From an uncultured Bacteroidales bacterium (GTDB taxonomy: Bacteria; Bacteroidota; Bacteroidia; Bacteroidales; Bacteroidaceae), in assembly GCA_902788315.1 (NCBI GenBank), contig CADAJS010000004.1, positions 124,001 to 188,000 on the forward strand: a DNA stretch of 64,000 nt, read 5' to 3'. Positions 34,288 to 41,277 of the stretch are shown here, piece after piece. The notes under the pieces are model-generated. The model was not told the origin of the DNA. It was given only the letters and a program-made list of their open reading frames with translations, and searched no databases. A program made the position numbers and the translations under genes. Numbering within the stretch: the first letter of the stretch is position 1; every line of letters begins with the position of its first letter.

Positions 34288-35276
34288 CTAAAACCTGCTG
34301 CCTCCGACCACTCTTCGCCAATCTTACTGGGGCTGATGCCGTACTCTTTCTTGAAGCAGGTGCTGAAGTACTTGGGGTCGGCAAATCCCACCATCGTGGC
34401 CACCTCGTTGATGGGGTAAGGGCGGCGGGATAGCAACTCCTTGGCTCGCGAGAGGCGTACGATGCGTATGATGTCATTGGGGCCGCGTCCGGTGAGAGTC
34501 TTTATCTTGTTATAGACGGACGAGCGGCTCATGGCGAGTTCGTAGCAGAGGTCGTTGATAGCGAAGTCCGAATTGGCTATCTGGCTCTCGATGATACGGA
34601 AGACTCGGTTCATGAACTCCTTGTCGAGCTGTGTCTTATACTCGAGGCGCTCGGGCCTGCCGTTCATGGCCATCACCTCATCGCGCAGATGCTGGCGCCG
34701 GCGCAGGATGTTGTTGATGCGGGTGCGCAGGATGTCGATGTCGAAAGGTTTGGTGATATAATCATCCGCGCCGGCCTCGAGGCCGTAGATGATATTCTCC
34801 CGCTCCGAGAGCGAGGAGAGCAGGATGACGGCGATGTGGCTGGTCTCTACCGAGCCGTGAAGCTTGCGACACAGCTCGTCGCCCGAGATGACAGGTAGCA
34901 GCATGCCGGAGATGATAACGTCGGGGTTCAGCGTGACGGCCATGTCCCAGGCGTCGCCTCCATTGGAAGCCTCGGTCACGTCGAAGTCGCGGCCGAGCTG
35001 TGACCTCAGATAGGCACGAAGGTCGGCATCCTCATCGACGAGCAGAATCAGGTTGCGGTCAGTGCGAGTAAAAGTGGACGGCACGCTGGAGCGCTCCACC
35101 CGCGGCTCTCTGCCCGGGGGCGACGGCACGTCGGGGACGTCGGACGGCCCCAGCAGGGCGTCAATCTCGCGCGCTATCCAGAACAGCTCCAGACGGATGC
35201 TTTCCGACTCCTTCCGTGCAAGCAGTTCGGTGAGGCGTATCTTGATGAGCGCTATCTTTTGTTCTATTTTTTCCAT
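34281..35276 (-). CDS. Orphan receiver-AraC regulator lacking the phospho-acceptor Asp
   Basis: 331 residues, no signal peptide or kinase domain. A charged helical N-terminus (1-45), then a linker, a CheY-like receiver (about 76-190) and an AraC-type HTH (about 225-325, LCYELAMSRSSVYNKIKTLT and INEVATMVGFADPKYFS). It resembles the C-terminal part of Bacteroidetes hybrid two-component regulators. Acidic pocket D81-E82-D83 and the Lys in ITKPFD are kept, but the acceptor position reads IISGMLLP with Gly124 (GGC) instead of Asp (GAC in an ordinary receiver). It likely works without phosphorylation, probably on this operon. It starts 12 bp after the nagX-like gene. Confidence 0.87.
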   Translation of the reverse strand: MEKIEQKIALIKIRLTELLARKESESIRLELFWIAREIDALLGPSDVPDVPSPPGREPRVERSSVPSTFTRTDRNLILLVDEDADLRAYLRSQLGRDFDVTEASNGGDAWDMAVTLNPDVIISGMLLPVISGDELCRKLHGSVETSHIAVILLSSLSERENIIYGLEAGADDYITKPFDIDILRTRINNILRRRQHLRDEVMAMNGRPERLEYKTQLDKEFMNRVFRIIESQIANSDFAINDLCYELAMSRSSVYNKIKTLTGRGPNDIIRIVRLSRAKELLSRRPYPINEVATMVGFADPKYFSTCFKKEYGISPSKIGEEWSEAAGFSS

Positions 35277-35288
35277 AAGTACATCTCG

Positions 35289-36467
35289 CTATATCTTGAC
35301 TTTCAGTTTGAAGCGAACCATCAGGCGTACCACCTGAACCAGCAGCAGGGCATAGGCCAAGGAGAGCAACAGCCCGGGCACTCCGTGATACCAGCTCCAG
35401 GGCAGGTGGATGCCCAGCATGCCACGCAGGGGATACCATACGTAGGGGAGAAGATAACAGGTCAGCGTGGCTGTGCCTGCGGGCGCAATAATGCGGAACC
35501 ATCCGCCCTTGCCACGCACGTCGGCCAGCCAATGGAAAAAAGCCACCGCAGGGAAGAAGATGCTCAAGCAGAAGAAGGCCCAAGTGGGCGTGGCTTGAAT
35601 CTTAGAAATAATCCAGAAGCGGTGGCTTATGAAGGCAAAGACAAGCATCACAGCGCCCAGGAGGAGATACCTCCACCAGCCCCGTCCACGGAGGGAGAGA
35701 CATATCGTGGCCAGCATTCCTGAGAGTCCCAGGAAGTGACCCGTCCAGCCACCGGGCACGAAGGGCAGCACGATGATGCGGCTGAACCACTCGTGCGGGA
35801 TGAGCTCGCTGTGGCTGAGCACACAGAGCAACAGGCCGGCCAGCCAGGCGACGAACACGCCGCGCGACGTGCGCCGGGACAACAGGTAGGCCAAGGCACA
35901 CACCAGATACGTCCATCCTATCAGACCCAAGATGCCCCACCAGCCGAAGCGGAACGCCGGACCATGTACATCACAATAGACAATCAGGCTCACAAGCAAG
36001 GCCACGCCAATCGTCTGCAGCGAACGCACTACCTTTATATTCCACGCGCGCGAGTAGTCGAGCCAGACAAGGAAGATGCCCGAGACCATCAGCAGCGAGA
36101 ACCACTCGTGGGGGATACCGCCGGCACCGCGCTCGCTGTTCAGCGTGAAGAGGCCCATGGCCAGCAGGGCAAACGTGCGAAGCAGGATGTGCCCAAGGAG
36201 CTGGAACTGCGAGTCGCCACGCCGCAAGCGGCTGTCGATGGCCAGAGGTACAGACATACCCACACAGAAAAGGAAGGCGGGGAACACGAGGTCGGAGAAT
36301 CCGAGCATATCCTCGTCGGCCCTCGCATGGAACATCCAGTGGGGAATGCCCTTCAACCCGGGAATGTCATTCACAAAAAGCATAAGCACCATCGTGATGG
36401 AACGCATCACATCGATGGAGGCCAAACGGGGGATTCTGCTCTCTCCAGACGGGGTTATCTCTGCCAT
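35289..36467 (-). CDS. nagX: NagX-like membrane N-acetyltransferase (HGSNAT/DUF5009 family)
   Basis: 392 residues from ATG 36467 (MAEITPSGESRIPRLASID); a longer frame starts with TTG and overlaps the promoter. About ten transmembrane helices. Family features: RLASIDVMRSITMVLMLFVN and SDLVFPAFLFCVGMSVPLA near the N-terminus, and ATLTCYLLPYVWYPLRG near the end. Human HGSNAT acetylates terminal glucosamine across a membrane using acetyl-CoA; the bacterial NagX of GlcNAc regulons is related and uncharacterised. Here it is first gene of the nine-gene operon, so it could acetylate periplasmic glucosamine residues. Confidence 0.82.
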   Translation of the reverse strand: MAEITPSGESRIPRLASIDVMRSITMVLMLFVNDIPGLKGIPHWMFHARADEDMLGFSDLVFPAFLFCVGMSVPLAIDSRLRRGDSQFQLLGHILLRTFALLAMGLFTLNSERGAGGIPHEWFSLLMVSGIFLVWLDYSRAWNIKVVRSLQTIGVALLVSLIVYCDVHGPAFRFGWWGILGLIGWTYLVCALAYLLSRRTSRGVFVAWLAGLLLCVLSHSELIPHEWFSRIIVLPFVPGGWTGHFLGLSGMLATICLSLRGRGWWRYLLLGAVMLVFAFISHRFWIISKIQATPTWAFFCLSIFFPAVAFFHWLADVRGKGGWFRIIAPAGTATLTCYLLPYVWYPLRGMLGIHLPWSWYHGVPGLLLSLAYALLLVQVVRLMVRFKLKVKI

Positions 36468-36485
36468 TATCGAGTTTTCTTTGTG

Positions 36486-36493
36486 CAAAGATA
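36486..36493 (-). promoter_or_regulatory. Promoter -7 element of the nine-gene amino-sugar operon
   Basis: TATCTTTG on the minus strand, ending 18 bp before the nagX ATG, so the leader should be about 12 nt. The -33 region is poor, consistent with activator dependence. Confidence 0.65.
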
Positions 36494-36598
36494 CGCAAGA
36501 GAAACGAATGTTTTGGTATAAGATTCGGTTTTTCTTGTTGAATTTTTGTCAATTGTCGGCTACGGCAGACGATGGAGCAGCATTCAGGCGGCCCATGC

Positions 36599-36708
36599 AC
36601 GACACGTAGCAGAAGCAGATGTCAAGGCAAGCAACGATGAAAACTACACGTAGCTGGAGGAAAAACTACGTGTAGCCGGAGGAAGAACTACGTGTAGCAA
36701 AGAGGAAT
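36599..36708. repeat. 22-bp-period array with ACTACRYGTAG palindromes
   Basis: Three clear units at 36643-36664, 36665-36686 and 36687-36708 each open with ACTACACGTAGC or ACTACGTGTAGC, then a purine-rich GGAGGAA-like part. A degenerate unit exactly two periods upstream (36599-36620) keeps CACGTAGC in phase. It sits in the 385-bp gap between the operon promoter and tRNA-Arg; the rest of the gap shows no gene. Confidence 0.85.
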
Positions 36709-36851
36709 ACTTGCTGTCGCCCATGCTGCCGCGCCTTTCACATACGGACAAGGACACGGATTTTGTCCGGCGAAGGCACATGTTTCATCAAGAAAAACAG
36801 CACGAAGAAGAAAAAAGCATAATGCACGGCACGTATCTCGACAAAAATCGC

Positions 36852-36859
36852 TACCTTTG
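36852..36859 (+). promoter_or_regulatory. Promoter -7 element of tRNA-Arg
   Basis: TACCTTTG, 14 bp upstream of the mature tRNA 5' end. Confidence 0.7.
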
Positions 36860-36873
36860 CACACGAAAGCGAG

Positions 36874-36945
36874 GCCCCTGTAGTTCAATGGATAGAACTA
36901 CGGTTTCCTAAACCGTCAATCCGGGTTCGATTCCCGGCGGGGGTA
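36874..36945 (+). tRNA. tRNA-Arg, anticodon CCT
   Basis: A 72-nt cloverleaf. Acceptor GCCCCTG pairs with CGGGGGT, discriminator A, CCA not encoded. The anticodon stem ACGGT/ACCGT encloses the loop TTCCTAA with anticodon CCT. The T arm is CCGGGTTCGATTCCCGG. It reads AGG codons. Confidence 0.95.
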
Positions 36946-37024
36946 CGATTCATTTTGGACTAAAAACTAGAGTTCCGGGAATAGGGTGTCCCGACACGCC
37001 TCGTGACAAAGAAGGATATGACGT

Positions 37025-37053
37025 TCGCCACCGAGAGTGGCGATTTATCTTTG
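37025..37053 (+). promoter_or_regulatory. Possible korA promoter with an overlapping inverted repeat
   Basis: TATCTTTG (37046-37053) lies 70 bp upstream of korA. Immediately before it is the perfect inverted repeat TCGCCAC-N5-GTGGCGA (37025-37043), filling the -33/spacer region. It could be an operator or an mRNA hairpin from an upstream start. Confidence 0.5.
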
Positions 37054-37123
37054 AGACTCCCACTGCCCCATTAAACATTGTGCACAGCACAGGAAAGAGA
37101 TCATCGAACAATAAACTATAAAT

Positions 37124-38968
37124 ATGGCAGAAACATTGGAAGTGAAAGAACTGGACCAAGTGGTGGTCCGCTTCTCAGGTGACTCCGGCGACGGCATGCA
37201 GCTGGCCGGAAACATCTTCTCTACGGTATCGGCCACCGTAGGCAACAGCATCAGCACATTCCCCGATTATCCCGCTGACATCCGAGCCCCGCAAGGCTCG
37301 CTCACCGGAGTGAGCGGCTTCCAGGTGCACATCGGGGCGAACCCCGTGTTCACGCCAGGCGACCTGTGCGACGTGCTGGTGGCCATGAACGCCGCCGCGC
37401 TGAAGACACAATACCGATATGCCAAACCTGGCGCTACCATCATCATCGACACCGACTCCTTCGGTCCGAAGGACCTGGAGAAAGCTGCCTTCCAGACGGA
37501 CGACCCGCTGGGCGAGATGGGCATCGACACCGACCGCGTCATCGCATGCCCGCTGACCACGATGGTCAAGGACTGCCTGGCCGACAGCGGCATGGACATG
37601 AAGAGCATCCTGAAATGCCGCAACATGTTTGCCCTGGGACTCGTCTGCTGGCTCTTCAGCCGCGACCTGGACATCGCCTTCAACTTCCTTCGTGAGAAGT
37701 TTGCCAAGAAGCCGGCTATCGCCGAAGCAAACATCAAGGTCATCCAGGCTGGCTATGACTACGGACACAACACACACAGCTCGGCCAACAACGTATATCG
37801 CATCGAGACCCGGCACAAGGTGCCTGGACGCTACATGGACATCACGGGCAACAAGGCCACAGCCTATGGCTTCATCGCCGCTGCCGAGAAGGCCGGACTG
37901 AAACTCTACCTGGGCTCCTACCCCATCACACCGGCCACCGACGTGCTCCACGAGCTGTCGAAACACAAGAGCCTGGGCGTGACGACGGTGCAGTGCGAGG
38001 ACGAGATAGCCGGATGTGCCTCGGCTGTGGGTGCATCGTTCGCCGGAGCACTGGCCGTGACCAGCACCAGCGGACCAGGCATCTGCCTGAAGAGCGAGGC
38101 CATGAACCTGGCCGTCATCATGGAGCTACCCATCGTGGTGCTCGACGTACAGCGCGGAGGCCCAGCCACCGGACTGCCCACCAAGAGCGAGCAGACAGAC
38201 CTGCTGCAGGTGCTCTTCGGACGTAACGGCGAGAGCCCCATGCCAGTGATGGCTGCCGTGAGCCCCACCGACTGCTTCGACGCAGCCTATGAGGCATCGA
38301 AGATTGCACTGGAACACATGACACCCGTGGTGCTGCTGACAGATGCCTTCGTGGCCAACGGCTCGGGTGCCTTCCGCCTGCCCGATCTCAAGGATTATCC
38401 TGCCATACAGCCACCTTACGTGCCCGAAGAACTGAAAGGACAGTGGACACCCTACATGCGTGCCGAAAACGGCACACGCTACTGGGCCGTGCCCGGACGC
38501 AAGGGATTCCAGCACATCCTGGGCGGACTGGAAAAGGACGACAAGACGGGTGCCATCAGCACCAATCCCGAGAACCACGACCTGATGACACGCAAGCGTG
38601 CCCGCAAGATTGCCAACATCCCCGTGCCAGACCTCGAAGTGCTGGGCGACCGAGAGGATGCCGAACTGCTCATCGTGGGCTTCGGAGGCACATACGGCCA
38701 TCTGCGTGCGGCCATGGAGGAACTGCGCAGCCAGGGACGGAAAGTGGCCATGACCCAGTTCCGCTACATCAACCCGCTGCCCAAGAACACCGCCGAGGTG
38801 CTACGCCGCTACCCGAAGGTCATCGTGGCCGAACAGAACATGGGACAGCTGGCTGCATGGCTGCGCATGAAGGTGGACGGACTGGTGCCCCTCCAGTACA
38901 ACGAAGTGAAGGGTCAGCCCTTCGTGGTCAGCGAACTGGTGGAAGCCTTCAAGCAGCATCTGGCCTGA
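37124..38968 (+). CDS. korA: 2-oxoglutarate:ferredoxin oxidoreductase, fused gamma/alpha subunit
   Basis: 614 residues. The N-terminal gamma domain (VVRFSGDSGDGMQLAGN, about 1-190) is fused to the alpha domain (about 210-614), which carries YPITPATDVLHELSKH, CEDEIAGCASAVGASFAGA and the diagnostic GGPATGLPTKSEQTDL. With KorB it makes the cytoplasmic TPP/Fe-S enzyme that interconverts succinyl-CoA and 2-oxoglutarate with ferredoxin. In succinate-forming anaerobes this supports the reductive TCA branch. korB follows 108 bp later, separated by an 18-bp repeat array. 2-oxoacid specificity is by family resemblance. Confidence 0.9.
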   Translation: MAETLEVKELDQVVVRFSGDSGDGMQLAGNIFSTVSATVGNSISTFPDYPADIRAPQGSLTGVSGFQVHIGANPVFTPGDLCDVLVAMNAAALKTQYRYAKPGATIIIDTDSFGPKDLEKAAFQTDDPLGEMGIDTDRVIACPLTTMVKDCLADSGMDMKSILKCRNMFALGLVCWLFSRDLDIAFNFLREKFAKKPAIAEANIKVIQAGYDYGHNTHSSANNVYRIETRHKVPGRYMDITGNKATAYGFIAAAEKAGLKLYLGSYPITPATDVLHELSKHKSLGVTTVQCEDEIAGCASAVGASFAGALAVTSTSGPGICLKSEAMNLAVIMELPIVVLDVQRGGPATGLPTKSEQTDLLQVLFGRNGESPMPVMAAVSPTDCFDAAYEASKIALEHMTPVVLLTDAFVANGSGAFRLPDLKDYPAIQPPYVPEELKGQWTPYMRAENGTRYWAVPGRKGFQHILGGLEKDDKTGAISTNPENHDLMTRKRARKIANIPVPDLEVLGDREDAELLIVGFGGTYGHLRAAMEELRSQGRKVAMTQFRYINPLPKNTAEVLRRYPKVIVAEQNMGQLAAWLRMKVDGLVPLQYNEVKGQPFVVSELVEAFKQHLA

Positions 38969-38984
38969 GAACAAGGAAAAAAGG

Positions 38985-39038
38985 AAACTAGCTTAACTAG
39001 TTAAAACTAGTCTAACTAGTAAAACTAGCCTAACCAGA
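38985..39038. repeat. Three 18-bp units with ACTAG motifs between korA and korB
   Basis: Units at 38985-39002, 39003-39020 and 39021-39038 share AAACTAGYYTAACTAG. Facing ACTAGTs could pair into small hairpins in the korA-korB mRNA. No gene. Confidence 0.8.
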
Positions 39039-39076
39039 AGACCCAGCAAATACAATAACCGAATAAAACAAGCACA

Positions 39077-40084
39077 ATGTCAGAATATACATTCCAAGAC
39101 TTCAAGAAAGGACAGCCGAGGTGGTGTCCGGGCTGCGGCGACCACTTCTTCCTGAACAGCCTGCACAAGGCAATGGCCGAGATAGGCGTGGCACCGTGGG
39201 AGACAGCCGTCATCAGCGGCATCGGATGTAGCAGTCGTCTGCCCCACTACATGGCCACCTACGGCATGAACACCATCCACGGACGCGCAGCCGCCATTGC
39301 CACAGGATGCAAGGTGGCCAACCCCCACCTCACGGTATGGCAGGTGAGCGGCGACGGCGACGGACTGGCCATCGGAGGCAACCACTTCATACATGCCAAC
39401 CGTCGCAACATCGACCTGAACATGATTCTGCTCAACAACCGTATCTACGGCTTGACCAAAGGGCAGTACAGCCCGACCTCGCCGCGCGGCTTTGTCTCGA
39501 AGAGCAGCCCCTACGGTACAGTGGAGGATCCCTTCCGGCCCGCCGAACTGTGCTTCGGTGCACGTGGACACTTCTTTGCACGCGCCGTGGCCACCGACGC
39601 TCCGGGCACTATCGAAGTGCTGAAGGCAGCCTATGCCCACAAGGGCAGCAGCGTATGCGAGATCCTGCAGAACTGCGTCATCTTCAACAACGGCACACAC
39701 GACAGTGTATATAGTAAGGAGGGACGAGCCAAGAACGCCATCTACGTGCGCCACGGAGAGAAACTCGTCTTCGGCGAGAACAACGAATACGGTCTGGTGC
39801 AGGAAGGCTTCGGGCTGAAAGTGGTGGAGATAGGGAAGGACGGCGTGACGATGGACGACATCCTGGTGCACGACGCACACTGTGAAGACAACACACTGCA
39901 ACTGAAACTGGCGCTCATGGGCGACGGTGACGGATTCCCCATCGCGCTGGGCGTGATTCGAGATGTGGAGGCTCCCACATACAACGACGCCGTGGAGGCG
40001 CAGATTGAGGAGGTGAAGGCAAAGAAACCCTACCACACGTTTGCCGAACTGCTGGAGACAAACGACATCTGGGAAGTAAAATAG
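39077..40084 (+). CDS. korB: 2-oxoglutarate:ferredoxin oxidoreductase, beta subunit
   Basis: 335 residues. TPP-binding beta subunit, partner of KorA. It has the Cys motif RWCPGCGDHFFL near the N-terminus for the Fe-S cluster, then GIGCSSRLPHYMATYG, THGRAAAIATGCK-like NTIHGRAAAIATGCK, and the Mg/TPP motif GDGDGLAIGGNHFIHANRRN. Cytoplasmic. Same operon as korA. A strong hairpin terminator follows 38 bp after the stop. Confidence 0.93.
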   Translation: MSEYTFQDFKKGQPRWCPGCGDHFFLNSLHKAMAEIGVAPWETAVISGIGCSSRLPHYMATYGMNTIHGRAAAIATGCKVANPHLTVWQVSGDGDGLAIGGNHFIHANRRNIDLNMILLNNRIYGLTKGQYSPTSPRGFVSKSSPYGTVEDPFRPAELCFGARGHFFARAVATDAPGTIEVLKAAYAHKGSSVCEILQNCVIFNNGTHDSVYSKEGRAKNAIYVRHGEKLVFGENNEYGLVQEGFGLKVVEIGKDGVTMDDILVHDAHCEDNTLQLKLALMGDGDGFPIALGVIRDVEAPTYNDAVEAQIEEVKAKKPYHTFAELLETNDIWEVK

Positions 40085-40122
40085 CCCTATATAATTTCTA
40101 TAGTACCTATAGTAGCCTATAT

Positions 40123-40160
40123 ACTTTGAGAGCCAAGGCAATCGCCTCGGCTCTCAAAGT
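40123..40160. terminator. Bidirectional terminator after korB
   Basis: A long near-perfect stem: ACTTTGAGAGCC (40123-40134) pairs with GGCTCTCAAAGT (40149-40160), and the inner AAGGC/GCCTC lengthens it. It lies between convergent genes. Confidence 0.85.
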
Positions 40161-40165
40161 ATTGT

Positions 40166-41266
40166 TCAGAACAGGGTGTGGGAAATGGTGATGCCCACCA
40201 TGGGTAAACACGAGAACTTCTTCACCGTCTTCACCATGTCGCCCACCTTGCCGCGAATATCCGACACGTCGCGGGTGAGGTCGATGCGTTGCGGCTGGAC
40301 GTCCTCATATATAACCTCTCCGTTTTCGTCAAAAACGGGGAAGAATGTATCCTCGTCAACCCATTCTATTTGCATCCATGTCGTATCGTAATAATAGTAT
40401 GACATGTCCTTACCCACTGACTTCAGCCTATACACATTATCCACATAGACCTTGGGCTTTCCTCCCCAGAACATCACGCCTGCATCCACAGAGAGTTTCC
40501 ATTTGCCGTCGGGCGAGAGAGCGGTGTTATATCCCAGTCCTAAGTAGGGGCGGAACTTGCTCACCTCCATCGTGGCCTTGGCCGCAGAATTACGGTTGGG
40601 CACCATCATAGCCTTGTCCCCGTCGGCAAAATGACCAAGGGGCATGCCCATCATACCGGCAGTAATAAGCCTTTCGTCAAATCCAGGAGGGAAAGACGCT
40701 TCGTGCATCGTACCACGACTATCCTCGTACTCCAACATCGACTCGCCCTTGCATGCCTTCATGTACAAGCTATTGTACATATTCACAGCGGCCAGCGTGG
40801 GCGTGGCATCCTCGGTGTTCACCGCCTTGCCGATGCGCGAGGGCCCGGCATAGAAACCGGCGGTCACGCTCCAGTGGCGGTTGCCGGGAATGGGCATGAA
40901 ATCCACAAGGAACTTGAAGTTGTTCCACGTGGGCTGCATGTCCATATCGACATTGTCCTGCATCTCGGTGCCTGTGAAGTTACGCATCATTTCCTTCATT
41001 CTGCGGCGTTGGCTGTCGTTGAGCGACGTGCCGTTCATCTCCACGCCGAAGTTACTGGTCAGCGTAAAGTGGGGCATACAGGTAAAGCCCGTGCGAAGAC
41101 GGACGTAGTCGCCCACCGGCATAGTAATGTCGGCCCCGATGCCGGCCGCACTGAACGCAACTCCGAGATCCATGTGATTGAGGATATTGCGCTCCTGCGC
41201 CACAAGTGTCTGTGTGGGGAGGGCAACGAGAAACAGCGCAAGGAGGAAGGAAGATGTGTGCTTCAT
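40166..41266 (-). CDS. Probable outer-membrane protein, family not recognised
   Basis: 366 residues with a signal peptide (SFLLALFLVALPTQTLVAQ). The body alternates short hydrophobic/aromatic beta strands: MDLGVAFSAAGIGADITMPV, HWSVTAGFYAGPSRIG, YLGLGYNTALSPDGKWKLSV. It ends in a Phe (MVGITISHTLF), typical of beta-barrel outer-membrane proteins. No enzyme motif is seen. It starts 11 bp after the InlB-repeat gene on the same strand, so the two are probably cotranscribed. The barrel might serve display or anchoring of that protein, by inference. Confidence 0.6.
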   Translation of the reverse strand: MKHTSSFLLALFLVALPTQTLVAQERNILNHMDLGVAFSAAGIGADITMPVGDYVRLRTGFTCMPHFTLTSNFGVEMNGTSLNDSQRRRMKEMMRNFTGTEMQDNVDMDMQPTWNNFKFLVDFMPIPGNRHWSVTAGFYAGPSRIGKAVNTEDATPTLAAVNMYNSLYMKACKGESMLEYEDSRGTMHEASFPPGFDERLITAGMMGMPLGHFADGDKAMMVPNRNSAAKATMEVSKFRPYLGLGYNTALSPDGKWKLSVDAGVMFWGGKPKVYVDNVYRLKSVGKDMSYYYYDTTWMQIEWVDEDTFFPVFDENGEVIYEDVQPQRIDLTRDVSDIRGKVGDMVKTVKKFSCLPMVGITISHTLF

Positions 41267-41277
41267 AGGGGTGTCTC

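Noticed and set aside
35289..36488. The longer nagX-like start at 36488
   Set aside because: It begins with TTG and overlaps the -7 element at 36486-36493, so the ATG at 36467 is preferred.
36599..36708. The 22-bp array as a CRISPR array
   Set aside because: The units are contiguous 22-bp repeats with no unique spacers, and there are no cas genes in the window. The same applies to the arrays at 24.5, 49.0 and 58.0 kb.
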